64,000 bases of DNA, from NCBI GenBank assembly GCA_012064385.1, contig QRDG01000527.1:246087-310086 (forward strand), given 5' to 3'. A program made the translations under genes and the position numbers. Numbering within the stretch: position 1 is the stretch's first letter; each line of letters starts with the position of its first letter. Below the pieces are notes generated by a model, which saw only the letters and a list, made by a program, of their open reading frames with translations, ran no database searches and had not been told where the DNA came from. This stretch comes from Puccinellia tenuiflora (lineage: Eukaryota; Streptophyta; Magnoliopsida; Poales; Poaceae). Shown here one piece after another: positions 13,501 through 24,716 of the stretch.

Positions 13501-13887
13501 CACAAAGCACATCACTCCCCCAAAATGGGATAATCCATTAATATCTCAAAGAGCCAATTGAAATCAACACAAGATCCAATAAAGCTCAACACAAAGTTAC
13601 ACATACATGATACACAACTTAACATACACAACCTTGAATAACAAGACAAGTAGGAAAGTAGCATATCATATACAAGCACATGCTAGGAACAAACTAACAC
13701 ATGCAAGGGAGCAAGCAACTTTCAATGTATATATGAATTAAATACAAGTTACCGCAAGGAGGAAGCATTGGATATGAGATAGATATGTGATAATCCAATT
13801 GACTTGGCTTGAGAAATAAAACCATGAAGATCCCTTAATTCTTCAAAAATAGCCAAGTCACCAATGTCCTCCACTAACACCTATTGA
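10502..13887 (-). other. Non-coding interior of the gag-only Copia-type element
   Basis: This AT-rich stretch has no open frame of note on either strand where protease, integrase, reverse transcriptase and RNase H would lie in an autonomous Copia. It carries many scattered copies or near-copies of GATACCAATTG, whose reverse complement equals the sequence around the element's own primer-binding site. It aligns in reverse complement with 55641-59240 of the plus-strand relative, so the lack of pol belongs to the family and is not a private deletion. Confidence 0.7.
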
Positions 13888-16178
13888 TCAAGTTGAAGCT
13901 TGTTGGTCCCCAACCAAGTTGGGTCCTAAGAGGTTAGTCACAATAGGTTTGGGAACCCAAATGGTGTTTTTATTGACACCACTTTGAGCTCCCACATACT
14001 TGGCAAACACATTGCCAACCCTATCCTTCCTAAGACAATATACATCATTAATTATGATAGGAGAGGAAGAGGTATCGTTAGTGCATGAAGAAGCAAAATG
14101 ACCTTTGCCACGGCAAAGGTAGCAACACCGACTCTTCTTCTTCTTAATAGGCTCCTCAACTTGAGGAGCATTGACTTGAGTCTTCTTAGGAGGTGGCCTT
14201 TGTTCAACTCGTGGTTGAGCACGAGATTGAACAAGAGGCCGCTTCCCTAGTTGCTTCTCACTAAGAGGCTTCTTCTTCTTCATTGGGCAATCCCGAACAT
14301 GGTGCCCTTCAACCTTGCACTTGAAGCAAATGATGTTGGCCGGATTCTTGATTTGAACTTGGCCCTTCTTCTTCTTCTCAACCTTGGACTTGATCTTGTT
14401 GTTGGAGTTGAATCCAAGTCCACTCTTGTCATTGGGGGATTGTTGCACACTCAACATGTTGTCAAGTGCACGCTTCCCTTCATGACGCTTTTCCAAGCCT
14501 TTCTTCATAGAAGTGGCTTGGGCCTTGAGCTCTCCTCTTTTCTCTACATGGTTAGTGATAACACAAGAACTAGAGGAGGTAGATGCATCATTGTTAGAGC
14601 AACAAGGCAAAGAAAGTAATTCATCACATGATGTACCAACATTTTTAGTGGATGAACTACTAGGACTAGCACATGGCAATATAGCATTTTTGGTTAAGGT
14701 TGTGCTATCATCCACATGAGGTTCACTAGATGTTACCTTTGTCATGATGGCCTCATGAGCTAACTTTAGACTAGCATAGGATGCTAGAAGATCCTCATTA
14801 GAGCTAGATAGCTTTTTATGACTTTCTTCCAACTCCCTATACTTGCTAGTTAGCAACTCAAGTTGAGCCCTTAGCTCAACATTCTCCTTCAAATTAGATG
14901 CTTCACAAGAATTGGAGTTAGTAGCACAAGCATCATTAACATTAGGAACGGAGGAAGACAACATGACAAGCTCATTATTCAATCTAGCATTTTCCATTTT
15001 AAACACTTTATATTTTGCATGAGCATGGTCACGTTATTTAATGATTTTAGCAATTATTTCATTATGAGACTCCTCTATATTTTCTAGTTTCTTCTCAAGA
15101 GAAGCACGAGTCTCTTGCTCTTCCTCAAGAGCATCTTCTAGCGAAGCTTTTTCCATAGCATCATCTCTCTCGATCTTACCTTTTTCTTCAAGGCTTGCTT
15201 CCAAAGCCTCAATAGTTTCCCCGCGCTCAATTAGCGTTTCCATAATTTCAAATAGGATAGCTTGAGCATTTTTATTTTTAGGAAGGGCTTTAAGAATTGT
15301 TAGACCTTTATTTTGAAGGAGAGCATTAACCTTTTCCACATCATCTTCTTCATCATTATTATCATCATTATTATCATTATTATTATCATTATCATCACTA
15401 GAAGAAGATTTGATTTAGCCATAAGGCAATGAGTGATGGATGAAGATGAGCAATTAATTTTTGAACTACTCAAGTTCACATCTTGTTGCATAGCTAATTG
15501 GGTTTCCTCTACATTATTATTCATGTAAGAGTTAGAGGAAACACAAGCATTTTTATCATGACAACAAGATAAAGCAAGCATATCATCATTAGATTTATCT
15601 AAGCAATTTTTGGATGATATACAAGGACTATCAACACTAGCATGTATGGCATTTGGAGTGCTAGAAGAGTTTAAGTCCAAAGATAAGGCGTTGCAACAAG
15701 ATAGAGATAGAAGATCATCATAAAAGAGCTCACTATCAATATTGCAAAACCTATCACTACTCACCATTACATTGGTTTGTGGCTTACCACATTTTGGTGA
15801 AGTAGACAAAGACGAGAGCTCGTCACGGCCGGAGGTGGAGGGAGAGCAATCATCCTCAATAGAGTTGGACACTCCATATTTTTCTTGTAGCTTGGTCCAA
15901 AGCTCATGAACATCCCGGAGAGGCATGATTGACTCGAAAACTACAATACTCACAAATTTGCAAAACTCATTAGAAGCTAGAGCATCTAGATATAAGTTTT
16001 TCTCATCCTCTAAAGTCGTACTTTCGTAATCCTTTGGAGGAGAAAAACCTATATCTAAGATACGCTCAATATTGGGGTCCAAGACCCGTAAGTGATTAAG
16101 CATATGAGTTTTCCAAACATTAAAATTTGTGTCATTAAATCTAAACAAGGAATTGTGCACTAAATCCCTAGACGACAT
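13888..16178 (-). pseudogene. Copia-type gag with two CCHC zinc knuckles, disrupted
   Basis: Three minus-strand segments follow in order. 16178-15300 starts MSSRDLVHNSLFRFND and has the WKTHMLNHLR and ELWTKLQEKYG features of UBN2/DUF4219-type gag domains. 15339-15034 is a glutamate-rich coiled coil. 15006-13888 continues the coiled coil and ends with a lysine-rich region and two zinc knuckles, CFKCKVEGHHVRDC and CYLCRGKGHFASSC, each C-X2-C-X4-H-X4-C. Gag would form the virus-like particle and bind RNA. The reading frame is lost at a trinucleotide repeat near 15345-15400 and by a stop at 15034-15036. There is also an internal stop after the first segment's serine-rich part relative to its relative at 42026. 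Both zinc knuckles are intact here. Confidence 0.85.
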
Positions 16179-16232
16179 CTTTAGTCTCTAGGCGGTAAAG
16201 CCAAACAAGAGAGACGAGGCTCTGATACCAAT

Positions 16233-18003
16233 TGAAAGAACAAACGATGTTCCGGATGTCGCCTAGAGGGGGGTGAATAGGCGATTAACACTTTTTTTAT
16301 TTAGGGGCTTGATAATTGCGGAATAAAACTATGTGTTTAAATTAACAAGCCAACAACCTAAATTACTAGGTTTACCTATGTGCACCAACAACTTATGCTA
16401 AGCAAGGCAAGCAACAAGGTGATAGCAAGATATAGACTTCAAGCACGATGGCTATCACAATGTAACTTTGCATAAGTAAAAGTTCGGGTATAGAAATAAA
16501 CGAGGCACGCGGAGACGAGGATTTATTCCCGAGTTCCTCCTTGTTAAGGGAGTACATCTCGTTGGAGGGGTGTGAGCTCGCCACAAGAGGCCTACTCAAG
16601 ATGCCACAAAGGCCTCACCCTATTCTCCGATGAACCGCACCCAAAGGTTTGGTTCACTTTCCACTATAGGAATCCTTCGAGGCGGAATCCGGAGCCTTTA
16701 CACCACAAAGCTTGGGGCACGCATCCACAACCGAATTGGAGGCTCCCAAGAATCACCACAACACCGTCTAGGGTCCAATGACCCAAGAGTAACAAGCTCC
16801 CAACCGTCAATCCCACGAATCACCGTGGGGAGCACAACCCGATGCAACTAATGCAAAAGGGAAGATCACACCAAGTGGTCAAATCCTTCTCCCCAAAATC
16901 CAACCAAAGCAACTAATGCTATGGAGGGATTTAGGAGGAAGAACGAAGGAGAAACACCAAGAACTCCAAAATCTAGATCCAACGAGTTCCCCTCACTTAG
17001 AGGAGATTTTGTTTGGTGGAGTAGTGCATCTAGATCTCCTCTCTTGTTTCCCTAAATTTGGGCAAGAATCATCAGAGGGATTAGGAGGAATCGAGCTCTC
17101 AAGTTTTGCAACAATGGAGGAGAGAGAGGGGAAAAAACTAGTTGAAACAATGGGGAAGAAGCCCCTTTTATATGGGGCCTCAAAATGTGGCCGTTGGGGG
17201 CAGAAAAGCTCCCAGCCCCGACAGCCCGGCCTGGCTGGGCAGGAACCCGAAGCGGCCGGCCTTGGCCCGGCCTGAGCCCGGCCTGGGCTGGCCAAACTGC
17301 AGAAAAACATCCAACACGAAAACAAACATATTTTGATCATCCGAACTCCGTTTTCGATGTTCTTGGGATCGTTGGAATCACAACGAAAAGCTCTACAAGA
17401 ATATACAGAGAAACATCATAGTCCAACAAGGGAGAATTAAACCAAATGTGGAAAGGTCAAACCTTCTCTCGCAAACCGGAAATGCTATATCTTTTGTAAA
17501 TGAAGTCCGAATGAAGTGAAACCAATTTTGTTGGAAAGAGGACGACAAATGCTACCCTTGGAAATAGCAAACAAGTAATGGAGATTTTTCAAAGAAATGG
17601 AAGAGATAAACCTTCCGCACGGATGAAACCGCAAAATCTCCTATATCGAAACCGCAATAGAAGACACATATGAAAACCGTTTTCGGTGACCTTGGCCTTG
17701 TCATGACGAGCACGACAAGCACCAAGACCACACCACGATAAGATCCAAATAAGAACCAATAAAGATGATTGCAATGATGCAAAGGTTTGTGCTCTCTACG
17801 ACAATACGGTCGAGATATTCGGTCCAGAGCCCGCACAAAGTCTTGATCAACACAAACTTTTCTTCCCTTAACCTTGATTCCAACAAATGGAGATCAAGCA
17901 ACTCAAATGGACACACCTATAAATATAGCTCAATGCAAACATTAGTCCATAGAGATTGTCATTAATTACCAAAACCATGCATGGGGGCAACCATGCACTT
18001 TCA
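16233..18003 (-). repeat. 5' LTR of the minus-strand Copia-type element (1771 bp)
   Basis: It has the same TGAAAG...CTTTCA ends as the partner LTR and is adjacent to the primer-binding site at 16218-16231. Relative to 8442-10501 it lacks 265 bp at 17832/17833, where the junction keeps a CCC present at both ends of the missing segment, and it has a shorter GGCCGGCC block (about 17215-17290). Otherwise the two LTRs differ by scattered substitutions. Confidence 0.9.
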
Positions 18004-18711
18004 CCGGCCCGATATAAGGGATCTGCGCGGGCGGAAAACTAACATGAAAACCTAAAAAAAACAGTTATTTTAAGGACTGGCTTGATATAAGGGATCTAGC
18101 TAGATGCTCTAAGGGCATCTCCAACCGCCGACCCAAACGGACCTGATTTTGGTCTGTTTTTCGTCTGTTTGGCTCGCGAAACAGACAGGCGTCCGTCCCT
18201 GTCCGGCCTTTTCTAGCCACTGCACCCAACGGGCCGACCCATTTGTTCCGCCCCTGTCATTTTTTTAGGCAATGCATTTCAACCAAATTGAATAAATTAC
18301 ATAGTTTTATAAAGGAATTGAATAAGTTGCATAGTTTTACAACCAAATCGAATAAATTATTGGTCACATAGATTTACAACCAAATTGAATAGAATCATAT
18401 AATTTATTACAACCAAATTGGACAAAAATATAGCAACTAGGATATGTCTTGGTTTCCAAAATAAGACCACATATGGTGAACCAAATCATTTGGAAGTTGT
18501 TTGTGAGCTGTCTTATCACGCATCTCTTGTTGAAACTAGATCCACCGTGCAAATGTTGCCGCTCCACTCTGTGACTGAACCAAATCACCTTGAAACTACC
18601 AATCTTTATCATACAAGCTGTCATCACGCTCGTTCTCCATGACCATGTTGTGCATGATCACATAAGCAGTCATCACCTCCCACATAGTGTTTATGCTCCA
18701 TGTTCTAGCAG

Positions 18712-18943
18712 TGTCGGGGATATGAACCCCGGATATCCCTAAGAGGACCATTTCTTCAAGAACTACATGGGCCGGCTACAGCGTGCCGCCTGGAGTTCGC
18801 CGGATGAAGCAAGCCGCTTCGCCTACCCGGAGGCGGACGGCCGGCTAGAGCAGCCGGCCTCTACCAACCGACCGGTCCGTACTGGTAGGCCCAGATTGTC
18901 CGTACTGCTTGTTCTTCAACGAGTTTCTGCATTTTTATGGGCT
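18712..18943 (+). repeat. Truncated 5' LTR stub fused to an inverted 33-bp internal fragment
   Basis: 18712-18901 matches 25255-25444 of the 3' LTR with about three substitutions in 190 bp, then the match stops abruptly. 18911-18943 equals the reverse complement of 24481-24513, which lies in the antisense Transposase_28-type exon (coding FFNEFLHFYG). The remaining LTR (about 457 bp), PBS and gag-pol are missing. The structure points to a deletion repaired with a templated inverted insertion. Confidence 0.8.
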
Positions 18944-19348
18944 CGGACGCCGCGGATTCTCCAGGGAGTCGGAGGAGGCGGAAGACAGCTCCGCGCTCTC
19001 TTCCTCGCTGTCGGCGACGGCAGAGGGAGCGTACTTAGGAATCGGGTCGAAGCCCGGAGGTGGAAGAACAGGGGTGGCCTCCTCCTCGCTCGATGTGTCG
19101 TCAAGAACAAGGAGCTGCTTGCCACGACCAGCGACGATGCTGATGCCGCCACCGGCGGCACCCGCACTCCTTAAGCCAGCACGGCCGCCGCCCTTGCCGC
19201 GGCCAGCGCTGCTACCGGCGGCAGCGGAGGCGACTGCTTTCCCCCGCCCTCGACCGCCGCTCTTGGGAGGACGACCGCGAGGACGCTTCGCCGGAGGCGC
19301 AGCGGCGGTCTCCTCAGCGGCAACATCCAAAGGCTCGGACTTCACCAT
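18935..19348 (-). CDS. Antisense AT-hook open frame within the Tat-like element
   Basis: From the ATG at 19348 the minus strand encodes about 137 residues before the rearrangement junction. It begins MVKSEPLDVAAEE and includes KRPRGRPPKSGGRGRGK, a canonical AT-hook (RGRP core) followed by Gly/Ala-rich sequence and an acidic serine-rich tail. AT-hooks bind the minor groove of AT-rich DNA. It ends at the fusion with the 33-bp inverted fragment, so the C-terminus is probably artificial. It could be the first exon of a longer antisense gene whose rest was deleted. An open frame extends upstream to 19612, but the MVKSEP start gives the sensible N-terminus. Confidence 0.5.
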   Translation of the reverse strand: MVKSEPLDVAAEETAAAPPAKRPRGRPPKSGGRGRGKAVASAAAGSSAGRGKGGGRAGLRSAGAAGGGISIVAGRGKQLLVLDDTSSEEEATPVLPPPGFDPIPKYAPSAVADSEEESAELSSASSDSLENPRRPSP

Positions 19349-19592
19349 GGCAGAGATGCGCAAGGAAACAAGACGAGGAAGGCGAAGAGGGAGCGAAGAG
19401 GCGCGAGTGAAGAAGAAGAAGGAAAACTGTGAAGCTTTATAACACAAACAAGGGACAACGTGGGAGACCCAACCGTCGCCCACGATCCCACGATCTACAC
19501 GTGGCAACGAAACCCAGTTGACGGGACCCTTCAGTAACTGTAACCGGGTCCACGCACAGAAGCCAAGGAGGCAAGGCCAAGCCGGCCAAAAA

Positions 19593-20226
19593 GATACCCG
19601 GGGGCTGCGCACTCGCCAAGGCGGCTGCCCAGACCCGGACGAACATAAAAATCACCCCGAGTCATGGACTCGGGGGCTGCGAAGCCGTCAGCCGGCAAAA
19701 GATACCCGGGGGCTGCGCACTCGCCAAGGCGGCTGCCCAGACCCGGACGAACATAAAAATCACCCCGAGTCATGGACTCGGGGGCTGCGAAGCCGTCAGC
19801 CGGCAAAAGATACCCGGGGGCTGCGCACTCGCCAAGGCGGCTGCCCAGACCCGGACGAACATAAAAATCACCCCAAGTCATGGACTCGGGGGCTGCGAAG
19901 CCGTCAGCCGGCAAAAGATACCCGGGGGCTGCGCACTCGCCAAGGCGGCTGCCCAGACCCGGACGAACATAAAAATCACCCCAAGTCATGGACTCGGGGG
20001 CTGCGAAGCCGTCAGCCGGCAAAAGATACCCGGGGGCTGCGCACCCGCCAAGGCGGCTGCCCAGACCCGGACGAACATAAAAACACCCCGAGTCACGGAC
20101 TCGGGGGCTGCCAAGCCGCCAGCCGGCAAAAAGATTCCCGGGGGCTGAGCACCCGGCAAGCCGGCTGCTCAGACCCGGACGTATATCTAAAATCACCCCA
20201 AGTCACGGACTCGGGGGCTGCACGAC
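19593..20226 (+). repeat. Six tandem 108-bp repeats with PPT-like motifs
   Basis: Units begin GATACCCGGGGGCTG at 19593, 19701, 19809, 19917 and 20025, and a diverged unit begins GATTCCCGGGGG at 20133, giving an exact 108-bp period. Each unit contains two CGGGGGCT cores that resemble the element's own polypurine tract (CTCGGGGGCTAG at about 25243). Because 108 is a multiple of three, frames stay open on both strands across the array (plus 19518-20315, minus 20196-19531). I regard those frames as a by-product and not as genes. Confidence 0.9.
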
Positions 20227-20540
20227 ATAACGACGACAGAAGACAAGCGATAAGCAGGAAACGTGAAATTTCGGCCCGGCTAGATGCTCAAGCCGGCCCA
20301 AAATTCGGGGGCTAGGGATGGTGATAATCATCACCAAAAACAAGCACGAATTATAGCACAAAGACCCAGCAGTCACAGAGAAAATGACACTCACGATAAC
20401 AGACCATGGCAGGAAGCAGAATAGCAAGTTTTTACATGATGACCTTTAAAGGTGTCCAAGATAACAAGGCGGTTAATGTGGCAGGACAGTTAACGGCACA
20501 GAATAACAGTTACACCCGGCATCCCGGGGAGATGAACGAA

Positions 20541-23500
20541 TCAAATGATAGCGGCGTCAGTAGCGGCAGCAGTGTCGCCGGCTCCAGCATCTTCAGTTGG
20601 CTTCGGCATCGAGGACGGCTCGGCAGGTACCAGCGTCGTCAAGTCAACCGCCTCGGCAATCCGCTTGGAAGCCTCGGCAATTTCTGGACGCAAGTTCACG
20701 AAAGACGTCCCGTCGCGGAAGCCGTCCATCAGCCTGCTCGTCTGCAGGCCAGGGTACCATGACTTCACCACGGCCAGGGCCATGTCGGTACCTCCGCGCG
20801 CCGCCATCTCCACTTGATCATTGATGCCGGCAGGCGCTCCTTCGAGCCGGGCGCATAAGTCGTGGAGAGTAGCCGGCAAGGGAGTGTCCGGCCACAGGTT
20901 CTCAAGCACGCCCTCAGCCGCTTCCTTTAGCCGCTTGAATTCCTGGCCGAGTCGCAGAAGACGGGAGGCGGTAGTCGGAGCAGACCCGGCAGCGGCACCA
21001 GAAGACTCCGGTCGAGAGTGAGCCGAGGCAGCATCTTGTTGGAGTTGCGCATCCACCTCGGGATAGAGGCCTGCAGTTCAAACCAGTAAGGCCGAGTAGA
21101 AGACCTAAAGCAAGAAACCAAGGAGAAAGAAGACCTCACTTACCGAGGATCAGCTCGTTTACGCCCTCAACCTCCTTGACCAGGCCGCTCACCAGCTGTT
21201 CATGCTCAAGCTCGCGCGTCTTGACCTCCTGGACGATCTTGTCGTTATTCTCGACGGAAGCCTTCAGCAGGTCCTTCAGCTTGGCCGAATCACCGCGGAG
21301 AGACTCAATCTCGCTCTGCTTCCGACGCTCGGACTCCCGCAGTTTCGCCGCCTCCTCGCCCAGCCGGACGACCTCGAGGCGGTGCTCTTCTAATGCCTTC
21401 TCCGCCGCTTGGAGATCGGCCTTGGTTGAGGTCAAGGCGGCATCCTTCTCCTTCAGTTGCTTCTCCAAGCCGGCGCGGGAGGTGGAGTCACCTGTGGAGA
21501 TCAAGTCACCGTCAAGCCAAGACATGCAAGAGAAAAAGGCAGAACGTCAAGACAGAGTGCAGAAAGAAAAAGGGAGCCAAACCTTTGGCCGCCTCAAGCT
21601 CCCGCTTGAGCAATGTCGCCTCCCTAGTCGCCGCGGCAAGGCCTTGCTCCATGGAGGAGCAGAGCAATGTCACGTTGGCCAAGTTCTCCCTGGCCACCCG
21701 CTCCGCCAGTTCGGCGAGGGGAAATTTTCCCGACGCGTCGGGCCGAGCCGGCACCGGTCCGGAGTACGTCGGAGAAGACACCAAAGTTGATTGGCGAGGG
21801 CCGGGGAGCGAGGCCGTCGCTTCCGCGATGGCCTTATCCTTGGCTGTCACGGCCACAGTCAAAGAAGGGGTGGGGAAGGCAGTATACCCAGCCCCGGCGC
21901 CGGGCTGGGGAACCACCTGGAAAGCGCCCACTGGCGTCTCGGCATCTCCACCTGAAGCCGGAGGGTTGAAATCGACCACAAGGGGGCCGCCTCCGCCAGC
22001 ACTCGGCTGGCCGCCTCCGTCGTCTTCGCCTCCGAAGGCGGATCAGCCGCCTCCGCCAGCACTCGGCTGGCCGCCTCCGTCGTCTTCGCCTCCGAAGGCG
22101 GATCAGCCGCCTCCGCCAGCACTCGGCTGGCCGCCTCCGTCGTCTTCGCCTCCGAAGGCGGATCAGCCGCCTGCGCCACGGGGACCTCGGTGACAGGCAC
22201 CGAAGCCGACTCCTTTACAGCGACGACTGCCGTCTCCACTATAGGGAGCGGTGCCCTACGAAACAAGGAAGGCGTCACCATCGAGTGCAAGTTGCGAAGA
22301 TTCCCACCACAAGACAAGGACTTACCCGACGCACGAGCCCAGCGCCTTGGCCATCCTCCTCTTCGAACGCTTTGGTGGAGGAGGGGGCACGGCGTCGGAC
22401 GGACGCTTCACGCCTCCGGAAGACGCATCGCCGCCTTTCGCCGGAACGACATGGTCTTCGACCGGCCGCTCCGTGCGAGCCGGCACCACCTCGGCCCCGG
22501 CGAAGGCCTTTGCGGTATCGTCGGCCACCGCGCCCGCTGCCGCCTTCTCCTCGGCCGCCTTGGCGGCCGCTGGCTGCTTTGCAGCCGCCTGGGCGTCCAT
22601 CGACGCCCGGATCGAGTCCGCCTGCGCCAGCTCCGCGTAAATAGCCTCCTCCATATCCTCAATACCCGAGTCGTAACCAAGAACAAAAGGAGGAGAAAGA
22701 TTAACCACCTGGGCGCGAGTCTTGCCGGCGGCGGGTTCGGTCCTCTCCGCGTCCGCCGCCTTCATTCCCTCCTCGTCCTCCCTCGAGGCCAGCAGCTGCT
22801 CCACAGTAAAATCAGCATCAGATGCTCCCAAGGCTACGACTGCCTGTGCCATCCGAGCATAAAACTCCCTCTCCAAGTCATCCGGATTCGAATCGTAAAT
22901 AAAATCACCACCTAAAGCAGGACCAATCACCTCGTTTTTGGCCCCACCAGTCTGGGCCTCCTCCTCCGCCATTTTGGCGTCGACCTCAGCCCGGACGTCG
23001 GCCATGATCTCGTCCGCCCTGGCCTCGGTCTCAGACGTCTCCGCCCTCGTTCTTCCGGCTGGCGACAGGCCGCCCGTGGTAGGCCGGGAAGACGTCGAAG
23101 CCCGCTTTTTGGCGGGATGCACGCCTCGCTTCTCAAATGCGCCCTTCCGCTTGGGCGGCGCGATATTCGCATCAACGTCGGCGGCCGACTTCGACCGCCT
23201 CTCCTTCACGGTCCGCCGGGGGAGGACCACCTTCTTCCGCGCCGCCGCCTCCAACTCCTTGGTTCGGCGGGTGGATATCGCCGGCTTGGAGGCTGGCACG
23301 GAGGAAGAACCCTCTGAGTCCGGTTCGGAGCCAGTGGAGAGATCTACTACCACACGCGCAACATCGTCAGCCTGCCCGGCGACCCCGGGCCCAGAAGACT
23401 TACCACGGGACGACGAAACCGGAGGCGGATCGTCGTGCTCGAGATCCTCGTCCCTGTAGGCGGCCGAGTCGGAGTCGGCGCCGGCAGCAGGGGCCGGGCT

Positions 23501-24716
23501 CGTTGCAGTCCGGGTGGCGTCATCATCGCCCCCATCATCGCCGCCGGCATCAGCACCTCCACCCGACGACTCGGTGGTGTCGCCGCGTGTTCCCGCGACG
23601 ACACGGGCATCGCCGCCGGATTCGCCTCCAGTGGCAGTGTCCGCACCTCCACCTGCCGCCTGCTCCTCGGCGGCGCTCTCCTCCTCCAGCATGGCCGTCT
23701 GCGCCGCAGAAAGGGGACCCTGGACATCAGGCTCGAAGACTACTTCAAAATCTTCAACCATCTGGACCTCACAAAGCTACCCGGCAAGCCGGCTAGATCA
23801 GGCGGCAGCCGGAAAAGGAATCGAAAGCAGAATGAGAAGGGAAAAAGTTCACCTCAGGAGCTCGATCCGAGCGGTCGAAGGGATCGAGCCCGAAGTCCCA
23901 ATCATCCTCAAGCCTGTCGGTGATGAGACGGGAAACCCACTCGCTTAATCCCTCCTGCGTCGGGATGTTCATGGAAGCTCGAGTGGGATCCCGGACGCCG
24001 GAGTAGAAGCACATCTTGTGCGAGCGCTCCTGCAGCGGGAACATCCGCCTTGTCGTCCAGGCCATGGTCAGATCCCTAGACGTCAGGCCGTCCGCCACCA
24101 GCTTCTCCAGGCGGGCGAACAGGGTGCCTTGCAGATTCTCATCGACTGCCGGCTTCCGGCTCCAGGATCTGTCCGCCGGACGCGTATTGGCGAAGGCGGG
24201 GAGGTTGATCCGGTCAACCTCAGTAGCGTTCTTGACATAGAAGTAGGTATTCTGCCACTTCTTGATGGACTCGGGCAGATGGATCTTGGGAAATGGCGTG
24301 CTCTTCGCGCTGATGGAGACGCCGCCGCAGTCTCGTTGCAGCCCAGCGGTCACCTGGGACCGCAAGAAGAAGAACATGCCGAAGAGCTCCATACTGGGCC
24401 AAACGCCCAAATACGCTTCGCACAGCGTGACGAAGCAGGACAACTGCGTGATGCAGTTTGCCCCTAGATGGTGAGGCTGCAGCCCATAAAAATGCAGAAA
24501 CTCGTTGAAGAACGAGCTGACGGGGAGCCCCAATCCCCGCTCCACATGCGTGTAGAACATGACAAATTCATCCGGTTTGGGCCTTGGCGAGATCTCTCCA
24601 GGGGGAGGGGCGCGAGCCTCCACATCGCCGCTCTTCCCCATGGACCCGTTCCGGTGAAGCTTCAGAAGGAACTTATTGTCGATGATGGAACCCATCCAGG
24701 CACCCGTGCCCGCCAT
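20541..24716 (-). CDS. Antisense Transposase_28-type (putative gypsy type transposon) gene, multi-exon
   Basis: Minus-strand open segments follow in order. 24716-23793 carries FFNEFLHFYGLQPHHL, TQLSCFVTLCEAYLGVWP and WQNTYFYVKN, the features of the plant domain called putative gypsy type transposon (Transposase_28). 23761-22322 is low-complexity and acidic with basic patches (RTVKERRSK). 22317-21859 carries three exact 20-residue repeats. 21525-21136 is a coiled coil (KQLKEKDAALTSTKADL). 21056-20541 is a C-terminal helical domain (LLRLGQEFKRLKEAAEGV) ending in an Ala-rich tail. Introns of about 50-100 bp appear between segments. Such genes lie antisense in Tat-type elements; their role is unknown. 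The segments are long and largely intact, so this is the best-preserved transposon gene in the window. Exon edges are approximate, and whether it is expressed is unknown. Confidence 0.7.
22003..22182 (-). repeat. Three 60-bp tandem repeats within the antisense gene
   Basis: A 60-bp unit containing CACTCGGCTGGCCGCCTCCG is repeated three times with no visible difference. On the minus strand it encodes a 20-residue Ala/Glu-rich repeat (ADPPSEAKTTEAASRVLAEA) in the linker between the acidic region and the coiled coil. The identity between units suggests recent expansion. Confidence 0.9.

Larger units (their letters stand above)
8442..18003 (-). mobile_element. Gag-only Copia-type LTR retrotransposon, minus orientation
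   Basis: Two LTRs flank it: 8442-10501 (3' LTR in element orientation) and 16233-18003 (5' LTR). Both run TGAAAG...CTTTCA on the plus strand. Flanking 5-mers are CGGGC (8437-8441) and CCGGC (18004-18008), a target duplication with one mismatch. The primer-binding site, read on the minus strand at 16218-16231, is TTGGTATCAGAGCC, matching initiator tRNA-Met as in Copia elements. A polypurine tract AATGGGGGAG lies beside the 3' LTR at about 10503-10515 (minus strand). Only gag is encoded; about 3.4 kb between gag and the 3' LTR has no pol. It lies inside Harbinger element 1. The same family occurs in opposite orientation at 39851-61374. Confidence 0.9.
6223..18109 (-). mobile_element. PIF/Harbinger element 1 (carries ORF1 only), entered by a Copia-type element
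   Basis: The left terminus GAGATGCTCTAGCAGATCC (6223) and the reverse complement of the right terminus GAGCATCTAGCTAGATCC (18109) form an imperfect terminal inverted repeat that extends to a shared CTTAAAAT about 35-45 bp in. Flanking triplets are TTA (6220-6222) and TAA (18110-18112): both Harbinger-type, but not identical, so the duplication is mutated or disturbed. Removing the nested element at 8442-18003 leaves about 2.3 kb. Inside is a degenerate Myb/SANT ORF1 on the minus strand and no transposase. Its right flank abuts Harbinger element 2. Confidence 0.75.

Noticed and set aside
19518..20315. 265-codon plus-strand and 221-codon minus-strand open frames
   Set aside because: Both run through the 108-bp tandem array, whose period is a multiple of three. 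Openness on both strands is expected and no domain is present.
22190..23923. Several long plus-strand frames over the antisense gene (22190-22915, 23137-23796, 23435-23923)
   Set aside because: Arg/Pro/Ser-rich translations opposite a GC-rich coding region. The minus strand has the coherent domain order.
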